Assembly (NCBI GenBank): GCA_913776825.1 | Contig: CAJYPV010000004.1 | Coordinates: forward strand, 90,992 to 154,991 | Length of the DNA stretch: 64,000 nucleotides | Direction: 5' to 3' | Source of the DNA: Burkholderiaceae bacterium | GTDB lineage: Bacteria > Pseudomonadota > Gammaproteobacteria > Burkholderiales > Burkholderiaceae_C | The notes under the pieces: model-generated | The model's input: only the letters and a program-made list of their open reading frames with translations | What the model was told of the DNA's origin: nothing | Database searches by the model: none | Shown: in pieces, positions 44,606 to 52,745 of the stretch | How the letters are laid out: every line of letters begins with the position of its first letter | Numbering within the stretch: the first letter of the stretch is position 1 | Translations under genes and position numbers: made by a program

Positions 44606-45919
44606 CTACTTGGCCAGCCGCAGCAGCTTGCCGCTGTCGGTGACCATCAGCAGCGCGCCGTCCTGCGCCTGGATGACGTCGCGGAAGCGCTCGCCCAGTG
44701 CGGCATACATCTTCTCGCGGCCGACGATGCGGTTGCCCTCCAGCGTCAGACGCCAGATCGCCTGACCCGCCAACGATCCGGAGAACAGCTGACCCCGCCA
44801 TTGCGGAAACATCGCGCCCGTGTAGAACACCAGCCCGGACGGGGCGATGGACAGCGGCACCCAGGTCGTCAGCGGCTCGACGAACTCGGGGGCCTGGCGG
44901 CCGCCGCCGATGCGGCAGGCGTCGCCGAGCGGCGAGCCATACGGGCAACCGTAGCTGCGGATCGGCCAGCCGTAGTTCTGGCCGGCGCGGGCGATGTTGA
45001 TCTCATCGCCGCCCTGCGGGCCATGCTCGCTGATCCACAACTCGCCGGTCTGCGGATGCAGCGCGGCGCCCTGGATATTGCGATGGCCGTAGCTCCAGAT
45101 GCCCGGTTTGGCCGAGGCGCCCAGCGCCGGATTGTTGGCCGGCAGGCTGCCGTCCCTCTGCAGATGGATCACCTTGCCCAGGGTCTGCGTCAGGTCTTGC
45201 GACGGCTGGCCCTTCATGCGCTCACCGGTCGTGATGAAGACGCTCTTGTCGCGCGCGAAGACGATGCGCGAGCCGTAATGCCCGCCGCCATCGACCTTGG
45301 GCTGCTGCCGGAAGATGACCTGCACGTCCTGCAGCTGATCGCCCTTCAGGCGTCCGCGGGCGACCGAGGTGCCGGCCAGCTTGGCTTCCGCGCCGGTGCC
45401 CGGTTCGGAATAGGACAGATAGACCCAGTTCTCGCCCGCAGCGAAATCCGGATCGACCGCGATGCCCAGCAGGCCGCCCTGGCTCGCGTCCTGCACCTTC
45501 GGCACGCCGGCGATGGTGCCCAGCGTCTTGCCGTCGGCGGACAGCCGCACCAGCACGCCCGCCTTCTGCGTCACGAGCAACTCACCGTTCGGCAACTGCG
45601 CCAGACCCCAGGGGCGCTCGAGCGTGGTGTTGAGCGTCTGCAGCGGCGGTGCGTTCTCGGCGACGGTGTCAGTCGCGGCAATGCGATCGACCGCAAGCGC
45701 GTCGGCCGGCGCGTCGGCCGCCTGCACGGTGCTGACGCTCAGTCCCGCGACGAGTGCCCCTGCGAGCTGCCGCAGTCGTGACCGGCGCCCCGGACGCAGC
45801 GGTGATGCCACCGCGCCGTGGCGACCGCGCGCAGGCGCCTCAGGCAAGGTGAAGGAAACGTCTTCCGGCTGCGGATGCGGCGCGGCGTGTGGCGCGGCGT
45901 GTGGCTGGTCGTATGGCAT
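44606..45919 (-). CDS. Periplasmic PQQ-dependent sugar dehydrogenase family protein (YliI/Asd type)
   Basis: 437 residues. The beta-propeller motifs of soluble aldose sugar dehydrogenases are present: LERPWGLAQLPNGELLVTQK, GGLLGIAVDPDFA, GHYGSRIVFARD, YGHRNIQGAALHPQTGELW, SEHGPQGGDEINIARAGQNYGWP and the Cys pair in SYGCPYGSPLGDACRIGG. A hydrophobic export segment (QLAGALVAGLSVSTVQAADA) lies about 55 residues from the chosen ATG, which is far for a signal peptide, so the true start may be internal. The N-terminus has a HAAPHAAPH repeat. The enzyme would oxidise aldoses in the periplasm with PQQ. Confidence 0.9.
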   Translation of the reverse strand: MPYDQPHAAPHAAPHPQPEDVSFTLPEAPARGRHGAVASPLRPGRRSRLRQLAGALVAGLSVSTVQAADAPADALAVDRIAATDTVAENAPPLQTLNTTLERPWGLAQLPNGELLVTQKAGVLVRLSADGKTLGTIAGVPKVQDASQGGLLGIAVDPDFAAGENWVYLSYSEPGTGAEAKLAGTSVARGRLKGDQLQDVQVIFRQQPKVDGGGHYGSRIVFARDKSVFITTGERMKGQPSQDLTQTLGKVIHLQRDGSLPANNPALGASAKPGIWSYGHRNIQGAALHPQTGELWISEHGPQGGDEINIARAGQNYGWPIRSYGCPYGSPLGDACRIGGGRQAPEFVEPLTTWVPLSIAPSGLVFYTGAMFPQWRGQLFSGSLAGQAIWRLTLEGNRIVGREKMYAALGERFRDVIQAQDGALLMVTDSGKLLRLAK

Positions 45920-46160
45920 GGCCCGAGGTGGTTCAGATGGCGCGCAGGTGGCGCAGAGAGCGCCCGGATGAGCGCGGAATCCCTGGCGGGATCGATCGTT
46001 GGTCTCAGCCCGCGAGTCTAGAGGTGATGTCGATGGCTTGCCCGCAGGAAGGCCCTTCATCAGGCATCGGCGCTTGTGCGGGTGAGGCGCTTCCTCTACG
46101 CTGGCCGCAGTCCGGCTCCGTTCACATCCCACCTCCGTCACGCATGAGAGGAGCGAGCCC

Positions 46161-48251
46161 ATGTCCGCCCACCCCACACCCGCCGCGCCGGTCCATGCCG
46201 GCATCGCGGCCTTGCGCACGCTCGCGCTCACCGGGCCCGCCGGCGCGGGCAAGACCTCGCTGGCCGAGGCCCTGCTGCTGAAGACCGGCGCCATCAACAG
46301 CGCCGGCGCGGTGGAGAAAGGCAGCACGGTCAGCGATCACGATCCGCTCGAGAAGCGCCTGCAGCATTCGCTGCAGACCTCGCTGATGCATCTCTCGCGA
46401 GCGGGTTTGCGCATTCATCTGCTCGACACGCCCGGCGCGCCCGATTTCATCGGCCAGGCGCTGCCGGCGCTGGAAGCCGTCGAGACGGTCGCCGTGGTGA
46501 TCAACGCCCAGACAGGCCTGGAGCTGATGGCGCAACGCATGATGACCGCGGCCGCGCAACGCGGCCTGACCCGCCTGGTCATCGTGAACAAGATCGATGT
46601 GCCCGGCATCGATCTGGCTGCGCTGCTCGACCAGCTGCGCGCCAGCTTCGGACGCGAATGCCTGCCCTTGAACCTGCCGGCCAGCCAGGGCTCGCGCGTG
46701 CAGGACTGCTTCTTCAGCAGCCAGGGCGACAGCGATTTCGGCGACGTCGCCGCCGCCCATCGCGCGCTCGTGGAGCAGGTGGTGGAGGTGGACCCGGACT
46801 TCGTCGATCGCTATCTCAACGACGGCGATGTCCCCGCGACCGAGCTGCATGCGCCGCTGGAGCAGGCGTTTCGGGAAGGTCATCTGATCCCTGTGTGCTT
46901 CGTGTCCACGCGCTCCGGCGCGGGCATCGCCGAGTTGCTCGACATCATCGAGAAGCTGCTGCCGAATCCGTATGAAGCCAATCCACCGCAATTCCTGAGC
47001 GGCGACGGCGAGGCCGCCCAGCCGTTCCAGGTCGCGATGGATCCGGATCAGCATGTGGTGGCGCATGTGTTCAAGATCCAGTCCGATCCCTACCTCGGCA
47101 AGCTGGCGATGCTGCGGGTGCACCAGGGCACGCTCAAGCGGCATGCGTCGCTGTATGTGGGCCATGCGCGCAAGCCGGTCCGGGTGGCGCATCTGTTCAT
47201 GCTGCAGGGCAAGGCGCATGTGGACATCGATCAGGCCTTGCCCGGTGACCTGTGCGCAGTGGCCAAGCTGGACGAGCTGCACTTCGACGCGGTGCTGCAC
47301 GATGCGCCCGAAGACGAGCATCTGCATCTGGCGCCGGTCTCGCTGCCGACACCGGTGCATGGCCTCTCGCTGCGACCGACCCGCCACGGTGACGAGCAAC
47401 GCCTGTGGGAAGTGCTGGCCCGGCTGGTCGAAGAAGACCCTTGCCTGCGGCTGGAGCGCAGCGGCGATGGCGCCGTGACCGGCGCCCAAGGCGGCGAGAC
47501 GCTGGTCTACGGCCTCGGCGAGCTGCACCTGCGCGTATTGCTGGACCGCTTGCGCGAGACCTACAAATTCGATGTGCAGACCCAGCCGCCGCGCATCGCC
47601 TACCGAGAGACGATTGCGGCGATCGCGGAGGGCCATCATCGCCACAAGAAACAGACCGGCGGCGCGGGACAGTTCGGCGAGGTCTGGCTGCGCATCGAGC
47701 CGCTGGCGCGCGGCGCCGGATTCGAGTTCCGCGATGAAGTGAAGGGCGGCACCGTGCCCAGCCAGTTCATGCCCGCGGTCGAGAAAGGCGTGCGGCAGGC
47801 CCTGGCGGCGGGTGTCGTGGCGGGCTATCCGCTGGTGGACCTGCGGGTCACCGTCTTCGACGGCAAGCATCATTCGGTGGACTCCAAGGAAGTCGCCTTC
47901 ATCGCCGCCGGTCGAAAGGCGCTGGTGGCGGCGGTCCGCGAGGCTCGGCCCCTGGTGCTGGAGCCCATCGTGCAGGTGGAGATCCAGGCCCCGGATTCGG
48001 CCACGGGCGACATCACCGGCGATCTGGCGGCCCGGCGGGGCCAGGTCAGCGGCACGCGCAGCAGCGTGCCGGGTCAGATCAGCGTGGAGGGCCTGGTGCC
48101 GCTGGCGGAGTTGACGGCCTATCAAAACCGGCTCAATGCGATGACCAGCGGTCAGGGGCGCTACACGATGGTGTTCTCGCATTACGACGCGGTGCCGCCG
48201 GGGACGCAGGCGCAGCTCGCGTCCAGCTTCCAGTTGAAGGAGGAGGAGTGA
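46161..48251 (+). CDS. Elongation factor G-like translational GTPase (EF-G2 type)
   Basis: 696 residues with the EF-G domain order: G domain with P-loop GPAGAGKTS (about 25-33), LLDTPGAPDFIG in place of the DTPGH switch II motif, NKID, then domains II-V (GGTVPSQFMPAVEKGVRQAL, TSGQGRYTMVFSHYD). The switch II His of DTPGH is replaced by Ala, as in the EF-G-like paralogues not used for canonical translocation. It is not in a str operon and stands alone, divergent from the sugar dehydrogenase gene, so it is an accessory paralogue. Confidence 0.92.
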   Translation: MSAHPTPAAPVHAGIAALRTLALTGPAGAGKTSLAEALLLKTGAINSAGAVEKGSTVSDHDPLEKRLQHSLQTSLMHLSRAGLRIHLLDTPGAPDFIGQALPALEAVETVAVVINAQTGLELMAQRMMTAAAQRGLTRLVIVNKIDVPGIDLAALLDQLRASFGRECLPLNLPASQGSRVQDCFFSSQGDSDFGDVAAAHRALVEQVVEVDPDFVDRYLNDGDVPATELHAPLEQAFREGHLIPVCFVSTRSGAGIAELLDIIEKLLPNPYEANPPQFLSGDGEAAQPFQVAMDPDQHVVAHVFKIQSDPYLGKLAMLRVHQGTLKRHASLYVGHARKPVRVAHLFMLQGKAHVDIDQALPGDLCAVAKLDELHFDAVLHDAPEDEHLHLAPVSLPTPVHGLSLRPTRHGDEQRLWEVLARLVEEDPCLRLERSGDGAVTGAQGGETLVYGLGELHLRVLLDRLRETYKFDVQTQPPRIAYRETIAAIAEGHHRHKKQTGGAGQFGEVWLRIEPLARGAGFEFRDEVKGGTVPSQFMPAVEKGVRQALAAGVVAGYPLVDLRVTVFDGKHHSVDSKEVAFIAAGRKALVAAVREARPLVLEPIVQVEIQAPDSATGDITGDLAARRGQVSGTRSSVPGQISVEGLVPLAELTAYQNRLNAMTSGQGRYTMVFSHYDAVPPGTQAQLASSFQLKEEE

Positions 48252-48287
48252 TCCCGGGCGGGATCAACGAGCCTTTATCATGTGAGC

Positions 48288-48869
48288 ATGTGTTCCGCCC
48301 CTCGCGACGTCGCGCAGATCCGATTGGACAACGCGATGCGCCTGTTCGAAGAGTTCGTTGCCGCCACCGTCAAGCATCCCGATGCCGCCGCCCTGCGTGG
48401 GCTGGAGCGGCGTTTCGCGGAGCGCTTGCAGATTCAACCCAGCTACTGGAGCCAGATCAAAAGCCGCTCTCGCCAGATCGGCGAGCGGCTGGCGCGCCAA
48501 TTCGAGCAACTGAGCCATAAACCGATGGGATGGATGGACCAGGAGCACGGCGCCAAGGCGGGTGTGGCCTCGGGCTCGTCGGCCACCCTGGCGGCGTCCT
48601 CGGCGCTCGGTCAGGCGAGTGAGGCGCCCTCCCACCTGCCGCAGGACGAGGATGAGCGGTTCATCGTCGGCCTGGTGCTGACCTACTACCGCCGTCACCC
48701 CCAGCGCGCGCGCACGCGTCTGCTCGATCTGCTGGGCGAGGTGCTCACCCCGCCGAGCCCCACCGCTCCGCCACCCGCGCCCGTCGCGAAAGCCCCAGCG
48801 CCGGCGGCGACGGATGAATGGCGCAAGCTGCAGCAAAGCATCGCGCCGCTCAAGTCCAAGAAGCGCTGA
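48288..48869 (+). CDS. Small protein with possible HTH region
   Basis: 193 residues. The first 80 residues form helices resembling a lambda-repressor-like fold (LRGLERRFAERLQIQPSYWS, then QIKSRSRQIGERLARQFEQL). The middle is Ala/Ser-rich. A second helical part (ERFIVGLVLTYYRRHPQRAR) follows, and the end is Ala/Pro-rich with a basic tail. No ribosome binding site is visible; the in-frame GTG at 48282 and the ATG at 48288 are both possible, and TATCAT at 48276 would allow a leaderless transcript. A DNA-binding role is inferred only from helix pattern. It is 36 bases after the EF-G2 stop. Confidence 0.68.
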   Translation: MCSAPRDVAQIRLDNAMRLFEEFVAATVKHPDAAALRGLERRFAERLQIQPSYWSQIKSRSRQIGERLARQFEQLSHKPMGWMDQEHGAKAGVASGSSATLAASSALGQASEAPSHLPQDEDERFIVGLVLTYYRRHPQRARTRLLDLLGEVLTPPSPTAPPPAPVAKAPAPAATDEWRKLQQSIAPLKSKKR

Positions 48870-49080
48870 GCGCGCTGATAGCGCTGATCGACAGGACGCA
48901 GACGCTCGCGGGACGCGCGCGTCGCGGGCGCATCGCGCGGCACCTCCACCCATCACGCCCGCCGATCGGCTCACATCGGTCATCCGTTTGAAGTCGGGCT
49001 GGAGATTGAGGTCGCACCCACCGCCGTTGGTATGGCCGTCACCGGCCCGCATGGATCGCGACAGGGTCAGGTGTTGCGCA

Positions 49081-49106
49081 GCACGTCGCCTTTCCATGCG
49101 ACGTGC
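49081..49106. promoter_or_regulatory. Perfect inverted repeat GCACGTCGC-N8-GCGACGTGC
   Basis: Nine-base arms with an eight-base centre, without a T-run on either side. It is an operator or a stem-loop in a transcript; about 590 bases before the GH9 start. Confidence 0.5.
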
Positions 49107-49118
49107 CGAGGGTCCAGC

Positions 49119-49134
49119 GTGTAACGGCTTACAC
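49119..49134. promoter_or_regulatory. Perfect inverted repeat GTGTAA-N4-TTACAC
   Basis: Sixteen-base dyad 13 bases after the previous one, with the AT-rich symmetry of a protein-binding operator. The regulator is unknown. Confidence 0.5.
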
Positions 49135-49326
49135 GACTTGTTGGGCCGCTGCGGCATCGACAAGTGCGCTCGGCCTGCGTGGGGCCGAAGGAGGCGTCTT
49201 CGCGCGCGCACATGGCAAGTGACGGACCTGTTTCCGGCCGCGCACCCAATTGCCTCTGACACGCATTGTTTCCCGCCCGCGGAGTTGACGGCCGCCCCAT
49301 TTCGGACGAGCATGCCCCACATGAGT

Positions 49327-49347
49327 TCACGACTCTGACAGTCGTGA
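49327..49347. promoter_or_regulatory. Perfect inverted repeat TCACGACT-N5-AGTCGTGA
   Basis: Eight-base arms around CTGAC, about 350 bases before the GH9 start. Possible operator. Confidence 0.5.
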
Positions 49348-49512
49348 GTCAGTATCGGGAGAACGCCGTGGCCATGCGCCCATCGGCGGATTTCTGATTC
49401 GCCCAGGCCACTGCCTCGAAGCAGATTCACTGCAGACTCCGCGCAGATTCGACGGCAGCCCAGGCGGTAGACAAGAACAACGCGAGGTTGAGCGGCCAAG
49501 TCCAATGGCCGA

Positions 49513-49542
49513 GGCAAATGGCTCAGGCCAATTGCCTTTTTT
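49513..49542 (+). terminator. Intrinsic terminator in the GH9 leader
   Basis: GGCAA-a-TGGC pairs with GCCA-a-TTGCC across TCAG and is followed by six T. The nearest upstream gene ended over 640 bases earlier, so this ends either a leader transcript or a small RNA. An upstream TGGCC (49506-49510) can pair with GGCCA (49526-49530) and would break the terminator, so attenuation is possible. Confidence 0.75.
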
Positions 49543-49693
49543 AGGGCTCTCCCTGACAGCGTTGTCACCAGAGGCAAACCAGACACGACACATCGGGCAA
49601 TGGCGCCAGGAGCTTCCTTGAAGGAGGCCCAGGTGACGCCGCTGCATGGATGCGTACGACCGTCGGAATGTTCACCCATTGGAGAGGAAACAC

Positions 49694-52657
49694 ATGACCA
49701 GGTTGATTCAAGAAGGTCGATCGCGAGCGGGCTGGGCTCTCTCGCTGTTGGCGCTGAGCCTGGCGGCTTGCGGCGGAGGAGAGTCCTCGCGCACGACCGT
49801 CACCCCCATGAGCGCCAGCAGCGGCCCCGATGCGCGCGCGCTGGCCGGCACCCGCGCTGCGGCGGCCCCCACCCACAACTATGCGGAAGCCTTGCAGAAG
49901 GCGATCCTGTTCTATGAGGCGCAGCAGTCGGGCAAGAAGCCGGACTGGAACCGCGTGAGCTGGCGCGGTGATTCGCGCCTGACCGACGGCGCCGATGTGG
50001 GACTGGATCTCACCGGCGGCTGGTATGACGCAGGCGACCATGTGAAGTTCGGCTTCCCCGCCGCATCGACCGCCACGCAGCTCGCCTGGGGCGCGCTGGA
50101 ATTCGAAGCGGGCCACAAGGACGCCGGCCAGCATGATGCGTTGCTGCGCAACCTGCGCTGGATCAACGACTACTTCATCAAGGCGCATCCCAGCGCCAAC
50201 GTGTTCTACGGCCAGGTGGGCAACGGCAGCACCGACCACAGCTGGTGGGGCCCGGTCGAGGTCTATCCCAAGGACGCGCCGGCCTACAAGATCGACGCCA
50301 CCTGCGGCGGCTCCGACCTCGCCGGTGAAACCGCGGCCGCCATGGCGGCGGCATCGATGGTGTTCAAGGCGAGCGATCCGACCTATGCCGCGACGCTGCT
50401 GACGCATGCGCGGCAGCTCTACACGCTGGCCGACACCAAGCGCCAGAAGTACGTCGAGTGCATCACCGATGCGCAGGGCTACTACAACTCCTGGTCGGGC
50501 TATTCCGACGAACTGGCCTGGGGCGCCATCTGGCTGTATCGCGCAACCGGCGAAGCGGCCTATCTGACCAAGGCCGAAAGCTTCGTCACCACCGGCGCGG
50601 GCGGCTTCGGCAGCGAAGGCCAGACCGCGTACCTGCCCTACAAGTGGACGCAGGACTGGGACAGCAAGCATTACGGCAGCTACCTGCTGCTGGCGCGACT
50701 GACCGGCAAGCAGAAGTACAAGGACGCCATCGAGCGCAACCTGGCGTACTGGACCACCGGCACGCCCGAAGGCGAGCGGGTGACCTACACGCCGGGCGGC
50801 CTGGCCTGGCTGTCGCAATGGGGTTCGCTGCGCTATGCGCTGAACGAGTCCTTCATCGCGATGGTCTATGCCAAGGACGTGACCGATGCGACCAAGCAGC
50901 AGCGCTATCGCGACTTCGCAATGCAGCAGCTGAACTACGCGCTGGGCAGCAATCCGCGCAAGAGCAGCTATCTGATCGGCTTCGGCGCCAACTCGCCGCA
51001 GCATCCGCATCACCGCACGGCGCATGGCTCCTGGTCCGACAGCCAGACCCAGCCGGCCAACCATCGTCACGTGCTTTACGGCGCGCTGGTGGGCGGACCG
51101 AATGCGACCGATGGCTACACCGACTCGATCAGCGACTACGTCTCCAACGAGGTGGCGATCGACTACAACGCGTCCATCGTCGGCGTGCTGGCCGGCGCGC
51201 AGCAGCTGTTCCCGGGCAGCGTGCCGCTGGCCAATTTCCCGCAGGCGGAAGTGCCCACCGATGACCAGTACTTCGTCGAAGCCACGCTCAACAGCACCGG
51301 CAACACCTACACCGAAGTGAAGGCGCTGGTGAACAACCGCAGCGGCTGGCCCGCGCGCGTGGCCGACAAGCTCAGCCTGCGCTACTACGTGGACCTGAGC
51401 GAAGTGATCGCCGCCGGTCGCAGCGCTGCGGACATCAAGGTGTCGTCCAACTTCAGCGAAGGCGGTGTCGCGCGGGGACTGGTGCGCTGCGGCGCGAGCC
51501 AGATCTACTACGCGACCGGCGACTTCAGCGGCACGAAGATCTATCCGGGCGGCCAGTCCGCCTACAAGAAGGAGATCCAGATCCGCATCGCCGCGCCGGA
51601 CAGCACGACCTTCTGGAATCCGTCCAATGATCCGTCCTACACCGGATTGGGCGCCCCCGGCAGCACGCCGGTGAAGGTGAGCAACATCACCCTCTACGAC
51701 AACGGCCGCAAGGTCTGGGGCAATGAGCCGACCGCCTGCGGCGGCGTGGCCCTGCCGATTCCGTCGACACCGACCGGCCTGACCGCGACCGCGGGCACCG
51801 GCAGCATCAGCCTGAGCTGGGCGGCCTCCAAGGACGCGACGGGCTACACGATCAAGCGCTCCACCACCGGTGCCGCGGGCAGCTTCGCGCTGGTCGCTTC
51901 GCCGACCGGCACGAGCTATCTGGACAGCGGCCTGGCAGGCAACACGCGCTACTACTACACCGTCGCTGCGCGCAACGACAGTGGCGAGAGCGCCGCCAGC
52001 GACGCCGTGTGGGCCAGCACGCCGATGGGACCGCCCGTCGCCCCCGCACCGACCGCCACGGCGGGCAATGCGAAGGTGACGCTCAACTGGCCCGCCGTCG
52101 CCGGCGCCGCCAGCTATGAGGTCTCGCGCGCGACCAGCGCCACCGGCAGCTACCTGAGCCTGTCCAGCGGCCTGACCGCCCTGACCTACAGCGACAGCAC
52201 CGTCACCAACGGCACCACCTACTTCTACAAGGTGGGCGCGCGCAACAGCGCAGGTGTGACGGTGTCCGACGCGGTCTCGGCCACGCCGTCGTCCGGCGGG
52301 ACCGGCGGTGGTGGTGGTGGTGGTGGATCGAGCAGCTGCACCCTGACGCTGGACAGCACCAGCGACTGGGGCAGCGGCCAGGTGCTGCGCGTGATGCTCA
52401 CCAACGCCGGCACCACGCCGATCAGCAACTGGGGGGTGAGCTTCACCGAGAGCAACAGCTTCACCCTGTCCAACAGCTGGAGCGGCACCTTCAGCGTCAG
52501 CGGCAACAAGGTGACCTATGCGCCTGCCAGCTGGAACGCGACGGTGCCTGCCGGTGGCAACACCGACGCCGGCATGCAGCTGGTCTACAGCGGCGCCAAG
52601 CCGACGCCGAGTGCCGTCGCCATGACGGGCGCGAACTGCGCCATCGTCATCAAGTAA
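49694..52657 (+). CDS. GH9 cellulase with CBM3c, two FN3 and CBM2 modules (lipoprotein)
   Basis: 987 residues. The signal peptide ends in a lipobox, LSLAAC with C26, so the enzyme is predicted to be a lipid-anchored extracytoplasmic protein. GH9 domain at about 60-510: [15 protein letters not shown] near 108 (catalytic Asp pair), [11 protein letters not shown] near 438 and [11 protein letters not shown] near 485 (catalytic Glu). A CBM3c-like module at about 520-685 follows directly, the arrangement of processive endoglucanases. FN3 modules lie at about 688-775 and 781-866, then a Gly-rich linker and a CBM2 at about 881-987. This order resembles actinobacterial Cel9A. The ATG has AGAGGA upstream. 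It degrades cellulose together with the GH48 enzyme encoded 88 bases downstream. Confidence 0.93.
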   Translation: MTRLIQEGRSRAGWALSLLALSLAACGGGESSRTTVTPMSASSGPDARALAGTRAAAAPTHNYAEALQKAILFYEAQQSGKKPDWNRVSWRGDSRLTDGADVGLDLTGGWYDAGDHVKFGFPAASTATQLAWGALEFEAGHKDAGQHDALLRNLRWINDYFIKAHPSANVFYGQVGNGSTDHSWWGPVEVYPKDAPAYKIDATCGGSDLAGETAAAMAAASMVFKASDPTYAATLLTHARQLYTLADTKRQKYVECITDAQGYYNSWSGYSDELAWGAIWLYRATGEAAYLTKAESFVTTGAGGFGSEGQTAYLPYKWTQDWDSKHYGSYLLLARLTGKQKYKDAIERNLAYWTTGTPEGERVTYTPGGLAWLSQWGSLRYALNESFIAMVYAKDVTDATKQQRYRDFAMQQLNYALGSNPRKSSYLIGFGANSPQHPHHRTAHGSWSDSQTQPANHRHVLYGALVGGPNATDGYTDSISDYVSNEVAIDYNASIVGVLAGAQQLFPGSVPLANFPQAEVPTDDQYFVEATLNSTGNTYTEVKALVNNRSGWPARVADKLSLRYYVDLSEVIAAGRSAADIKVSSNFSEGGVARGLVRCGASQIYYATGDFSGTKIYPGGQSAYKKEIQIRIAAPDSTTFWNPSNDPSYTGLGAPGSTPVKVSNITLYDNGRKVWGNEPTACGGVALPIPSTPTGLTATAGTGSISLSWAASKDATGYTIKRSTTGAAGSFALVASPTGTSYLDSGLAGNTRYYYTVAARNDSGESAASDAVWASTPMGPPVAPAPTATAGNAKVTLNWPAVAGAASYEVSRATSATGSYLSLSSGLTALTYSDSTVTNGTTYFYKVGARNSAGVTVSDAVSATPSSGGTGGGGGGGGSSSCTLTLDSTSDWGSGQVLRVMLTNAGTTPISNWGVSFTESNSFTLSNSWSGTFSVSGNKVTYAPASWNATVPAGGNTDAGMQLVYSGAKPTPSAVAMTGANCAIVIK

Positions 52658-52745
52658 CCCCCTTCAATCGTCCCCCCAAAAGCCCGCCGTTTGCGCGGGC
52701 CGGGGGCAACTCACGCCCGCGTTTTGCGGGTCACTGGAGAAGTCC

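Larger units (their letters stand above)
48870..49693. other. 824-bp non-coding region upstream of the cellulase genes
   Basis: No open frame here has protein-like composition or a start signal. It holds three perfect inverted repeats and one intrinsic terminator, described separately. Long regulatory regions are unusual in this otherwise compact window, so this one probably controls the GH9-GH48 genes or encodes a small RNA. Confidence 0.6.

Noticed and set aside
48814..49338. A 174-codon plus-strand frame after the HTH-like gene
   Set aside because: The product is Arg/Ala/Pro-rich without pattern, starts inside the previous gene, and has no start signal.
49480..49693. A c-di-GMP (GEMM) or glycine riboswitch upstream of GH9
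   Set aside because: Short resemblances such as GAGGCAAACC occur, but the conserved cores of either aptamer are missing.
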